Under the pieces are notes generated by a model that had not been told where the DNA came from, searched no databases, and was given only the letters and a program-made list of their open reading frames with translations. DNA of 64,000 nt, from contig OU612067.1 in the NCBI GenBank assembly GCA_914767715.1, positions 19,783,001 through 19,847,000 of the forward strand, in the 5' to 3' direction. Source of the DNA: Membranipora membranacea. Its lineage: Eukaryota > Bryozoa > Gymnolaemata > Cheilostomatida > Membraniporidae. The stretch's first letter is position 1. Each line of letters begins with the position of its first letter. The position numbers were made by a program, and so were the translations under genes. This document shows, in pieces, positions 23,481 through 34,400 of the stretch.

Positions 23481-24597
23481 AGCATGATATTACTGCCAGT
23501 CTTCTTATCATTTATGTTGATTGAATAAAGTATAAAATAAAATTGAAAAGAATGAAAAAAATGGCTAACATCATATTGGATGATTGGTTTAAAGTTTGGT
23601 GGGTCCTGTGCTGACATCATTTTTGCTGCTGAACTTGATTTATTCACAAGAATATCAATTTGCATTCATTTGTGTTGCACTGGCCTAAACTAAACGGGCC
23701 CTTATACCTTTTCACGCTATATACATACTATGCAAATACATGATAGAGGAGTTAATAAAGGAATAAACTGAAGCGAAAATTTAGTCTAGGTGCAAATTTT
23801 ACTTTACCATTATGGCTGTGTTTATATCCAGAATGATAATGTATTGAATAAATAGCGTAGAGTCAAATTGAATCATAAATCTTGCAAAGTCATGGCTGTT
23901 TTCTAATCTGAGGCAAATTTGGGCAATATACATAATTCCTTGAGTCAAGTCATGTCAAGCCATACGTGACAAACAAGTCAAAGCTAAGTCATGTGAATTT
24001 TTAGGCATCAGCTTGCAAATCTGATTAAAACGATGCACAAGTTCGGGTATCATACTAGTCTTTTCCCCAACACAGGATTCGTTCTCTCCGTGACCCTCCG
24101 CCATAGATAAAGTAGTCTGTGTGTCCCTGCCTCATAATCAATGGAATGCAAATCAATCCTGTTAAGAATAAGCTAATCACTTTGTCCCCGCATCATCAGC
24201 CAGAATAAGTAACTGTGCAGGATATCAAACCCCAGGCTACGATGTGATTCACCAAAATTTGTCCTAAACAACATTATAATAGTGAAATGTATATGACACA
24301 CTGAATTAAATCTTCTCATGGAATGGAAACATCAGCATAACCTTATACAGTTAGAACACTCAACAAGGGAAGTGATCTGTCATTGATATGATTGGCTATC
24401 CCTACTAGCATGAATAATATAGCCTGGGGAATAGTATCGTTCACAAAACTTAAAACAGTTATGAATTGCCTTTGATGTCATTGATTTGGGCTTTCCTAGA
24501 ATGCGACTAGGAACTGGCTAATTTTGCAAACCCATTGTTTGGCAAAAGAAAGCTAATGATGCTATCCCAGATATGGAATTGAATGATATGACGCAAT

Positions 24598-24850
24598 CAG
24601 GTTAGCCTAGTGGTTAGCAGGTTGGATCATTGATCTGACGACAGGGGTTCGATTCCTGTGCATGTCCACTGGTGTTACCTGAGAAGCCGAGTTCGGTAGG
24701 GTGTTCCAATGAGTACCAACACTTCATGCGATGTAGGTTCTAATTAGTCAGGGTTGGCTATGGAGTGCTTGGACCCAGTGACTGGGCGGTAATTATGTAG
24801 TGTTCACCACTTAGAAGTACCCATTATGGCTTACATTAAGCGGTATATTA
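24598..24850 (+). mobile_element. tRNA-derived SINE, copy 2
   Basis: Matches the copy at 18771 across head and body. It lacks about 7 bp before the B box (CGACAGGGGTTCGATTCC) and has no ATT tail. Confidence 0.85.
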
Positions 24851-25064
24851 ACTAGAACTGATACAATCAGAAACCCCACCGAAAAGACGCATAGCTGTTC
24901 AGCTCAGGTGGTCAGATCAATGTAGTTGAATTAGTTAATTTGTCAGAGTAATGTGAGACATTTGTGTAATTCCAAAAGATATGAAGTTACGTTGACGATT
25001 GATGACGGTTGTAACAGCCCCTCACTCATTCGTTCGCGCCTAGGGTAAAAGATAAACAATGTGA

Positions 25065-25380
25065 AAATGTAATACATGTGCTGGCAAATTAGAGTAGGAT
25101 AGAGAATTGCCTGGTTCTTTCTAAGACTCTTATGAAGAGAAAAAAAAGGGGGGGGGCGGTGGTTTATATAAGCCGAAACTGTGTGAGACTCATAGATTAT
25201 GATGAATACAATGGGTATAAACTATGAGGGTAATTGAGGACCATTAAGTGATAATGTTGCGATGAAAACCGTTAGTAAAATATAGCAGTGCCTATGGTAG
25301 ATGATAAGACAATTGAAAATGTAAAACATGCGCTGGCAAATTAGAGTAGGATAGAGAATTGACTGGTTCGTTTCGAAACC
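25065..25380 (+). repeat. Local tandem/dispersed repeat block
   Basis: GTGCTGGCAAATTAGAGTAG followed by AGGATAGAGAATTG occurs at 25078 and again, slightly changed, at 25329. The segment 25150-25310 (GGTTTATATAAGCCGAA onward) recurs at 25909-26045. Confidence 0.65.
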
Positions 25381-25894
25381 CTCTGATATTATAATTGGAA
25401 AAGTGCACTCCCAACTGATTGTTTATTTATAATCAAAATTATTGTATTGTCCTATGCCTTGGTTCTACTTGATGTTCAATAATAGAGATTAGCAGTGTAC
25501 AGTTTTTAAACATGACAAACGCAACTGATATCTGAGTTTTAAACCCTGTGAGATCTGGGAATTAAAATCTTGATAGCTGCTTTCCAAAAAAAAGGTGCAG
25601 CAAACCTGAGATATTCGAACCCACAGCTTACTATGCAGATTAATAGGTCATTCTTACTGAGACATGATAACAGAGGTAAAAGTCTGCCATGATGAAATGC
25701 TGCCTGATAAATAAAAAAAAGGTTTGCGGCAAGCTTCTAGCTTTGAGATCTGATATCACAATGTCGATAGTACTGAGACAAAGAGCTACCTGGAAATAAA
25801 AAAATATTGTGGCAAGCTTCTAACGATGAGATCTGAGGTAACAATTAATGTCCACTGCCGCTTTCTTTCCAGTGCAGAAAACCTGATGAGAAAC

Positions 25895-26045
25895 AAAAGG
25901 GGGGTGGGTGGTTTATATAAGCCGAAGCTAGGTGACACTCATAGATTATTATGAATACAATGCGTATTAACTATGAGGCATTCAGTGATAATGTTGCGAT
26001 GAAAAAGATAAGTAAAATATAGCAGTGCCTAATGGGAAATGATAA
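25895..26045 (+). repeat. Second copy of the 25.15-kb block
   Basis: Shares GGTTTATATAAGCCGAA, ACTCATAGATTAT and AAAATATAGCAGTGCCTA with 25150-25310. Confidence 0.65.
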
Positions 26046-27429
26046 GCACTTGATTATTGACATAATAGCTTACTTGAGATATCAATTTGGTTTATTAGCA
26101 TAGTGTGTAGACAAATAAACATAGACAGGTCATACATAATTTGTCGCATTCTTGTAAACATTCCTAAGTATAGTCATAACAAGGAATATACAATAGGGTT
26201 TCCCAGTGAGATTTCTTTGTAGTATTTAGGAGGGAATTCCCTAAGTTAATCTGTCTTGAGTAACTACAGTTGAATAGTATTAGTTGATCATAGAATTTAA
26301 CGCTTATTATTGCATTGTATTTTGAGATTTATTACCCCTGCTAGGAACTTGAGAAAATCAGTATTTACTAACGACGTAAAACCAAAAGCCCACCTTACCA
26401 GCCTGAAAGCCATAACTCTCACATTTTGTTTGCATAATTTTAGTTCTCATATCAGGGTTTTCAAAGTCCTTCTTGATAGTCCTTATGTAGGCTGAAAGGC
26501 CAATGAAATTGTTTTATCATTGTCACTTTGTTATTGATATATATCAATCAATGATACCTTTTGATTACGAGCCTGTGAACAAGTCTTGACCAACTTTACA
26601 TTTGATTAAAATACCAAATGAGTCTTTAGTTTTACTGATAAAATTTTGGCCCAGACCTGAGTAGCGACATTTGAGTGATTGATTAATTATTGGGTCATGT
26701 TATCAGAGTAACTTCCTTTGATAGTTTACAAAATTCAGAAAATTTCCCCTTTAATCTCCCAAAATAAACTTATCTAAATAATCTGATTTCTAATACAAAT
26801 AAAATTAGACTTTCATTGAATAGTTCCAATGAAACTTAGTCTCAGAAAGGAGGGTGTTATTAAATTGGTATTCAATTTTTCTTAACAAAAGACTTCTCTA
26901 TTTACTAGAATGACAAGCAGAATTATTTGTATATTTACATAATTAAATAATCATGGTATTCTGTGAATTTTTTCTGAAATCAATGATTTGATATAGTATT
27001 TGTATAACATGCAAGCCAATATCCAGGCTAAATCATCAAAATCTTTCTTTATTTAAGTGATATGTATTATTAAAAATATTTTTATAACATAATAACCTTC
27101 AAAAATAATTTTCTGTTATATTTTACATTATAACATAGGTCAGCATGAGACGCTTTAGAATTACTTTGGTGTTTTTTGTCTAGCCCATCTATCATAATAT
27201 TATATTAACATGGCAGATCCATGGTCACATTTGTGGATAGCCCTCTATAATTAGGGACAAAATATGACACTTCCCCATCTTATTCCCTTTTAACAGAGTG
27301 CCCCTACTAGCAAGACAATTAATTTTGAGCTCTTAAACAAAGAATGTCAAGTCTATTCTCAGACATAACATAATTTATCCAGTTGTGCCGAATCTATGGT
27401 AAGCCTGGTATGTTATCAATGTTACAGGA
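26046..27429. other. Intergenic, no gene seen
   Basis: AT-rich sequence. The 61-codon open frame at 26310-26495 has no recognisable motif. Confidence 0.4.
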
Positions 27430-28230
27430 TTAAAGACTCATGAGGTATTTGATTTCAGGCATGAGAAAAATGTAGATAAAGTCTTCAAGGATGGAAAATA
27501 TCCAATCTAATTTAAATCTCACTACCCCTTTATAAAGTCTCACAATGAGGGAGATGGGTACATCCATGAACACGCTGAGAGAGTTATTGTGGTGGTTCGA
27601 AATCCACTAGACACTGCAGTCTCAGACTTCATCAGGTACGCTCAGGGTAGAAAATTTTAAGCAGAATTGCATCTCAGTAAACCCATTGAAGTAATATCTT
27701 CACTGTCCCTGCTCACCAACAACAAATCAATCGACCAATCAATCAATCAAACAGTCAATCAATCAATCAATCGATCAATCAATCAATCAATCAATCTATC
27801 TATCTATCTATCTATCAATCAATCAATAAATCTACAGGCAAAAAATGGAGCGGAGGCGAGGAAGAGATCCAGATAAATACTCCCAGGTGGAGTCAACTAT
27901 GGTCCGAAAAGACTTCCTCAGAAACACAACCAGCGGGCAGTCCCCTTCCTCAAGTAAGAACCTTCCTATATCAAACAATAAGTATACGTACATAAGCCAT
28001 AGCTTTTGATAATTATAATCGTTAACCCAATATTTCCCCGACTTCAGATTCCATACCTCCATTGCCAATCATTAAGACCTTCTCATAAGAAGGAACCGCC
28101 TCTGACTTTGCACTATATATAGCATCAATATTATAATTATCAATCTTTGTGCAATCTTCCAGGATTTGATAAGTATCTGGACAACTATCTGGAACTCTGG
28201 CGACAGCATCACCAGTACTGGTAAGAAGAC
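27430..28230 (+). pseudogene. Sulfotransferase-like (WSCD-type) gene remnant
   Basis: Three plus-strand pieces look like the middle of a WSCD-type sulfotransferase. Piece 1 (about 27430-27646) has FKSHYPF, then AERVIVVVRNPLDTAVSDFIRY. The VRNP segment is the family's second PAPS-binding motif, with the arginine and downstream serine. Piece 2 (27838-27953) joins it in phase 1 (KKWSGGEEEIQ). Piece 3 (28163-28229) reads FDKYLDNYLELWRQHHQYW, matching the helix before the usual YEDL strand. Damage: an in-frame TAA at 27508-27510 just before FKSHYPF, a phase mismatch between pieces 2 and 3, no upstream P-loop exon and no later exons found. The intron between pieces 1 and 2 holds a CAAT/TCTA microsatellite. 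Known members are Golgi-type sulfotransferases; this copy appears dead or badly incomplete. Confidence 0.6.
27724..27830 (+). repeat. CAAT / TCTA microsatellite
   Basis: Runs of CAAT and then TCTA tetranucleotides. It makes an artificial open frame rich in QSIN. Confidence 0.9.
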
Positions 28231-28939
28231 TATACAGGAGAGCTTGGTGAGAGAACAAGTTCTTACCAATGGTTGAATTCTTCGGATATGATAGTCAGGC
28301 TAATGATGACAGGTGAGCTTATTTTGCTCTTAGCTATAAATAAGTCTAGGGGTTAATAGGGTTCATCTTGGTTTAGTACACTGTATGTCCCTGCTTGTTG
28401 AGATATCCCAGGCTAATGTGAGGATAACCCCATTCTCTATGCTTATGAATTATAGCAGTACGAAGCAAAATTCGACTGGCGGCTGGCGCTTATCTTAAAA
28501 TGCTTTTGCTTTCCAGGAGGAATCATTGTTTTCAAGAAAAGGAGATGAAAAAACCACGTGTAGCTCTTATAGAGGATAGTAAAGACAAACTTAGGTTATT
28601 AAATCTGAGAGAATAGAGGAAAGCATATCTTATGTGAAAAGTCTCTACTACAATAAATGCAAAACAATCCTTAATCTACATTGATACAATTACTTGCAAC
28701 ACATGCATGTTATGGATGCAACATGAGTAGTGCGCATATCACTCCATTGCATTTGTTCTACTTGCTGTTATTACAGAATAAGTGGTTGTTATTTTTTTCT
28801 TTCTTGTAATGTAACATATTATAGGGGAAAATATGGGGCGCTTCAGGCATTTCTAACCCAAAGTGACGATCAACGCCACTGTATATGTTGTTTGGCAGAC
28901 AGGGTACTTGCCATAGTATTAGATGTTGTTAGATTAAAT

Positions 28940-29110
28940 CCGGCGTTAGGGATGGCTCAATGTTAGAGGCTTCGGATTCTGGGCTCGATCCCCACAGGAT
29001 GCACTGTTTGTCTAGTACTACCTGACTTGGCTGCTGCGGGCCATTCACCCTAGCCGACCTGGAATGACTAATGGATAATGAGCTGCTATATTGCCAGGAC
29101 CTTTAACCAT
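28940..29110 (+). mobile_element. tRNA-like SINE, second family
   Basis: Head with A-box-like GGATGGCTCAATGTTAGAGG and B-box-like GGCTCGATCCCC. The body word GCCATTCACCCTAGCC recurs as GCCATTCATCCTAGCC at about 36520, so a truncated second copy exists there. Confidence 0.5.
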
Positions 29111-29309
29111 GAATTCCATTAACAATAATTCTTTGCCATTAACCATGGATGTTATTTAAATTATTTATTTCTGTGCTGACACCTTTTTAGTTATATTGTA
29201 GAACTTTGGTCCTTTCATGAAAAAGAGCAACTATTTTGACGCTGGCTGTTTTGCTGACCTGAGCATTTTTAATTCAGCTCAACATTTTATCGCTGTCATA
29301 TCACAGTCA

Positions 29310-29640
29310 TGTCATGTCACATATATATCGGAGAGCACACAGCGAGTCAGGAGTCTCATCTAATAAAGGGATGCAGATGTCACATATATATCAGGGAGCA
29401 GACAAGGAGTCAGGAGTCTCCTCTAATAAAGGGATGCAGATGTCACATATATATCAGGGACAGACAAGGAGTCAGGAGACTCCTCTAATAAAGGGATGCA
29501 GATGTCACATATATATCAGGGACAGACAACGAGTCAGGAGTCTCATCTAATAAAGGGATGCAGATGTCACATATATATCAGGGAGCAAGCAGAGAGCCAG
29601 GAGACTCGTCTAATAAAAGGATGCAGATGTACCTCTAATC
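29310..29640 (+). repeat. 63-bp minisatellite, short array
   Basis: Five units of a 62-63-bp repeat whose core is GATGCAGATGTCACATATAT, with the hairpin-prone GAGTCAGGAGACTCCTC. It is the same unit as the large array at 32511. Two units are 62 bp, so the reading frame changes along the array. Confidence 0.95.
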
Positions 29641-29769
29641 CACTTACCTTAACTTACAACTTACCATCAAGATGTTGATACATGATACCTGTACTTAAAG
29701 GCTCCCTAGAGACCAAACAGGTGTTATCACCAGCATGTTTTGTTAGATGTGAAAAGAAATCTGAGATGG

Positions 29770-30000
29770 TTCAAATTCATTGTAATGTTGTGAGTTACCC
29801 GCCCTTCAATGCCACAGTGCAAACAAAAATCCAGGGCGAAACACCTTACAAATAACATGTTTTTAAGTCATAAAAAACATCGAACGGTTGAAAAAAAGTT
29901 GAAAATGAAATAAATCAACTGAAAAATTATCCACAATGATTGCAGATGGCCCCTTTTGATATATAGCTGACTCCTTTTGTCTTTCGGAGAAAAAAAATGT
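29770..30000 (+). repeat. Duplicated block, copy 1 (pair with 30455-30685)
   Basis: GTGAGTTACCCGCCCTTCAATG to CTTTCGGAGAAAAAAA matches 30460-30680 in order. The pair flanks the Gypsy relic. Confidence 0.7.
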
Positions 30001-30139
30001 TACTACTATCCTCCATTCAATGAGAGACATAAGATAATCTTAGAAATATTGCTGAGAGGCTTCGGGGTCAAGATTTCCTACAGGGCTGACTAACTCAAAC
30101 TTTGCTCTGTGTGATTTAATACTTTTTACCAAAATTACA

Positions 30140-30385
30140 ACTACGACAAGGACTACTTTCTGGACGCCTCACAGAAGATACTGACATATTACCATTTGGC
30201 TTGAGCTCTAACACAGAGTACCAAAGAAGGCTTCATATGATATGAGATGGACTCAAGGGAGTGGAGGACATAGCGGATGACATTCTGATATTTGGAGTTG
30301 GAGATGAGCGTGGAACAGAGTGACGGGATCATGACAACAACCAGGTTGACCTACTAGACCAAGAAAGTGGGTATGAAGATTAACA
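30140..30385 (+). mobile_element. Gypsy-type reverse transcriptase relic
   Basis: Plus-strand translation gives the RT core order LPFGLSS, EYQRRLH, GLKGVEDIADDIL (the family's V/IADDIL catalytic box) and VGDERGTE. Stops and frame changes fall between them. Only about 80 codons remain; no RNase H or integrase was seen. This is a fossil fragment. Confidence 0.7.
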
Positions 30386-30454
30386 ACCATTAGATGAAAC
30401 TAGTGATTCATGCATGTATAGAACATCCTCCCTGTATTGTAACAGAATGCATTG

Positions 30455-30685
30455 TAAACTTGTGAGTTGCCCTCCCTTCAATGCTGCACTGCAAAAAAAT
30501 CCAGGGCAGTGTTCCATCTGTGAAACACCTAAAAAATGTTTTTTTTTAAGTCATAGAAGACACAGAACGGATGAAAAAAAAATCAAAAAACCAATTGAAA
30601 AAATTGTCCACAACGATTGCAGATGGCCCCTTTTGATCTGTACATAAATCCCTCCTTTTTTCTTTCGGAGAAAAAAAAATGTTAT
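30455..30685 (+). repeat. Duplicated block, copy 2
   Basis: Second copy of 29770-30000. It is followed by one partial minisatellite unit (GGGATGCAGATGTCACATAT) at 30702-30721. Confidence 0.7.
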
Positions 30686-30877
30686 TACTCTTCTAATTAA
30701 GGGATGCAGATGTCACATATACATGAATTTTATTTTTGGATTATACTCATTTGTTAAGAATTTTTTCACAGAATACCCTAACAAACATTTCAAGAAATAA
30801 TAAAGTCATAAAGATGTTAGTGCATAATTGATGAGAAATATAATGTGGAAGATCTCTTAAAATACGATATGGATGGA

Positions 30878-31801
30878 CTTGATTGCAGGGCTGTATCCAT
30901 GGGTTTTGCAGTGGTAGGGCCAGGCGGGAAGGGTGTGAGAAATTTTCTAAAATCAGAGGCTGTTTTAAGGCATTTCAGCCCTTTTTGAGACAAAACTTGA
31001 CAAGAAATTGGCGCCGGGGTTTTAGTGTACAGAAAGGGACTTCATCTTAGCCCTACTGTGATTGATGCTAAAAATTGAAAAAATCGGTGAACACAATTAT
31101 TATGGAGAGAAGATGAACGGTAAAATTGTGTCAAGTTTTAAGGTGGTTGATTAAAACACAAGGGAGCCCTGACCGGTATTCATTAGTTTCCCTCTTTCCC
31201 CTCAGCACGTGGCACATTATCCCCCAGCTTGAGTCCTAGGAGGTAGGTATTGTACCAGATGTTTAATTACTCAATAGTCAGTAAAATATGTGATATTGTC
31301 CATGAATAGATCAAGGAGTTAACTCCTTGGATAGATTAAATAATCATTTTTGTGTCAGAAATTTTCATCAAAATTCTGAATCCATTGACCACTAGAGAGT
31401 AGGTTGTTGGGATAAGATGCCATAAACTTGCCAATTTATTGAACTTTGACATGCTCAATCCCTCTCTGCAACTAATTTAGAACATGCAATGTTCCGACAC
31501 TTTTTGTTCAAGTTTTGCCCAAAGATATTTTTTGAGGGGGCCATGGCGCAGAAGAATAGCTCACATTATTCAGTTTTAGATTTATTGATGAAGCAGAAAT
31601 TTGCCATGCTATTGCTTCATAATCCCTATGTATAACACAAGGGGCCCCCATGAGCACCTGTTATTGACAAACATAACTGTGGTCAATGTGTACTCAGAAC
31701 ACTTGCGGCAACTATAGGGGTTTTTTCAAAGTTGACCTCCTGAAAAAGTGGTAGGGCCATGGCCCCCTGGCCCTACCAATGGATACACCCCTGCTTGATT
31801 G
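30878..31801. mobile_element. Non-autonomous hAT-like DNA transposon with 8-bp TSD
   Basis: The element spans 30886-31793 (908 bp) and is bounded by CTTGATTG on both sides (30878-30885 and 31794-31801). The termini are inverted: CAGGGCTGTATCCATGGG at the left, and CAGGGGTGTATCCATTGG reading inward from the right, with GGTAGGGCC shared further in. An 8-bp target duplication and CAGGGG-type ends are hallmarks of hAT transposons. No transposase is encoded, so it depends on another element. An internally deleted relative lies at 38845-39413. Confidence 0.85.
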
Positions 31802-32500
31802 TATATGATAACGTGAATTGAAAATAATATTATCACTTTGTATGCAGTAAGAATCTTTTAAATAAGCAGTGCATTGCCCCCCTATAAACTGAAATTAAAT
31901 TTTAATGATGCTATGCATTTGACTATTTATGTCTGATCTCATCCTTAAAGACCCACTGGGAGCTAACAATAACAAATGATTTTAGGATATTATCACAGAG
32001 TATCCTTACTCTGTGATATTATAGCCTCTCCTTCCCTGCACTTATACTACAATCAAGGTGTAGGCGTGTATTATTATGTGATTAAATTACTATTATTATG
32101 GCTTTTAAAATCTGATTGAAATGATAAATCATTCAACATCAAGCAAGCTTTGACACGCAAAAATTCACATGATGACATGATACAGTCATTAAAGTTTATA
32201 GGAGTCTGGTTTTGACCTATAATCTTGTAATCTAGTGTCTAGCCGATTAGCCGATTAGAAGTTACCGCACACAAAACTAATTTCAGTGAGGCATAGATGA
32301 ACTGTGTATAACTTTTTATTTTAAAATTATGTTAGGACTGATGTTGATTTGCAGGCACTGCTGGCTATCTACTAACACTCAGCTGGAGGATTGGAGAGAA
32401 AAGGTCGAGAATGTAAGCTTCCCCGATCCCTGGTCTACTATAAACAAATATAACTCCAGAAGCAAACCTTTAAGGTTCACCTGATGTGATCGTAATATGC
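31802..32500. other. Intergenic between hAT element and large minisatellite
   Basis: No gene seen. The last 80 bp (32433-32511) recur at 39323-39413. Confidence 0.45.
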
Positions 32501-32510
32501 CCCTTACCAT

Positions 32511-33965
32511 CGATGTCACATACATATCAGGGACAGACAACGAGTCAGGAGACTCATCAAATAAAGGGATGCAGGTGTCAAATATATATCAGGGAGCAGA
32601 CAACGAGTCAGGAGACTCCTCTAATAAAGGGGTGCAGATGTCACATATATCTCAGGGACAGACAACGAGTCAGGAGTCTCATCTAACGAAGGGGTGCAGA
32701 TGTCACATATATATCAGGGATAGACAACGAGTCAGGAGTCTCATCTAACAAAGGGGTGCAGATGTCACATATATATCAGGGAGCAGACAACGAGTCAGGA
32801 GACTCCTCTAATAAAGGGATGCAGATGTCACATATATATCAGGGACAGACAACGAGTCAGGAGTCTCATCTAACAAAGGGGTGCAGATGTCACATATATA
32901 TCTGGGAGCAGACAGTGAGTCAGGAGACTCCTCTAATAAAGGGATGCAGATGTCACATATATATCTGGGAGCAGACAGCGAGTCTGGAGACTCCTCTAAT
33001 AAAGGGATGCAGATGTCGCATATATATCAGGGAGCAGACAACGAGTCAGGAGACTCCTCTAATAAAGGGATGCAGATGTCGCATATATATCAGGGAGCAG
33101 ACAACGAGTCAGGAGACTCCTCTAATAAAGGGATGCAGATGTCAAATATATATCAGGGAGCAGACAGCGAGTCAGGAGACTCCTCTAATAAAGGGATGCA
33201 GATGTCACATATATATCTGGGAGCAGACAGCGAGTCAGGAGACTCCTCTAATAAAGGGATGCAGATGTCACATATATATCTGGGAACAGACAGCGAGTCA
33301 GGAGACTCCTCTAATAAAGGGATGCAGATGTCGCATATATATCTGGGAGCAGACAGCGAGTCAGGAGACTCCTCTAATAAAGGGATGCAGATGTCACATA
33401 TATATCTGGGAGCAGACAGCGAGTCAGGAGACTCCTCTAATAAAGGGATGCAGATGTCACATATATATCAGGGAGCAGACAGCGAGTCAGGAGACTCCTC
33501 TAATAAAGGGATGCAGATGTCGCATATATATCTGGGAGCAGACAGCGAGTCAGGAGACTCCTCTAATAAAGGGATGCAGATGTCACATATATATCTGGGA
33601 GCAGCCAGCGAGTCAGGAGACTCCTCTAATAAAGGGATGCAGATGTCACATATATATAAGGGAGCAGACAGCGAGTCAGGAGACTCCTCTAATAAAGGGA
33701 TGCAGATGTCACATATATATCAGGGAGCAGACAGCGAGTCAGGAGACTCCTCTAATAAAGGGATGCAGATGTCACATATATATCTGGGAGCAGACAGCGA
33801 GTCAGGAGACTCCTCTAATAAAGGGATGCAGATGTCACATATATATCAGGGAGCAGACAGCGAGTCAGGAGACTCCTCTAATAAAGGAATGCAGATGTCA
33901 TATATATATCTGGGAGCAGACAGCGAGTCAGGAGACTCCTCTAACAGAGCTGGATGCAGATGTCA
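32511..33965 (+). repeat. 63-bp minisatellite, large array (about 23 units)
   Basis: Head-to-tail units of 62-63 bp, very uniform between 32880 and 33950. The unit holds GATGCAGATGTCACATATAT, then a T/A-variable ATCTGGGAGCAGACAGCGAG and the palindromic GGAGACTCCTCTAATAAAGG. Because 63 is a multiple of three and the unit lacks stops in two frames, open frames of 425 and 408 codons appear (32756-34033, 32881-34107). Uniform third positions and starts inside the repeat argue that these are by-products and not genes. Confidence 0.95.
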
Positions 33966-33969
33966 TATT

Positions 33970-34400
33970 TTTTGCCAATTTAATTACCATCTTGATGCTA
34001 GGTTGCCTCAAAGATTATTCGACCATCAAATGACTATCATGTCCTGTATGTATTTTCACCACCTATTTATACTGTTCAGTGTGAAGAACAGAAGTGTGTT
34101 TGCTTGATATGATCAGTTACAAGTTGCCGCCTAAACTACCATCTTGAGTCATTCTAAATAATCTCAGTGTTGCCTGGGGTATTTGCCCCTGGAATAGTTC
34201 AGCAATACATATCTAACTGCCAAGAAAAAAACATTCGTATTACACAGTGATCTGATCTGAGCTTTGCATGTGAATATGTCACGATTAAAACCTCATGATC
34301 TGACATAACTAGCCAGGAGACTTGTCAACCATAAGGGTACGAATGTCAGACAGAACTAACAATATTCAACAACTATGACAGTCCATCTTCAATAGTACAC
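33970..34400. other. Intergenic, no gene seen
   Basis: Single-copy looking sequence after the minisatellite. Confidence 0.35.

Larger units (their letters stand above)
20860..24597. other. Gene-poor region with repeats
   Basis: No gene seen over about 3.7 kb. It holds a 7-bp microsatellite (21120-21165), two tRNA-like SINE heads on the minus strand and the third copy of the 13.7-kb block. Overlapping open frames at 21874-22299 on both strands show no family motif. Confidence 0.4.

Noticed and set aside
27667-27876. QSIN-rich open frame
   Set aside because: Translation of a CAAT microsatellite.
32511-33965. CRISPR-like array
   Set aside because: The whole 63-bp unit repeats with no unique spacers, and the genome is eukaryotic.
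32756-34107. Open frames of 425 and 408 codons
   Set aside because: Both are readings of the same 63-bp minisatellite; the unit is divisible by three, and no start context, signal or non-repeat domain supports a protein.
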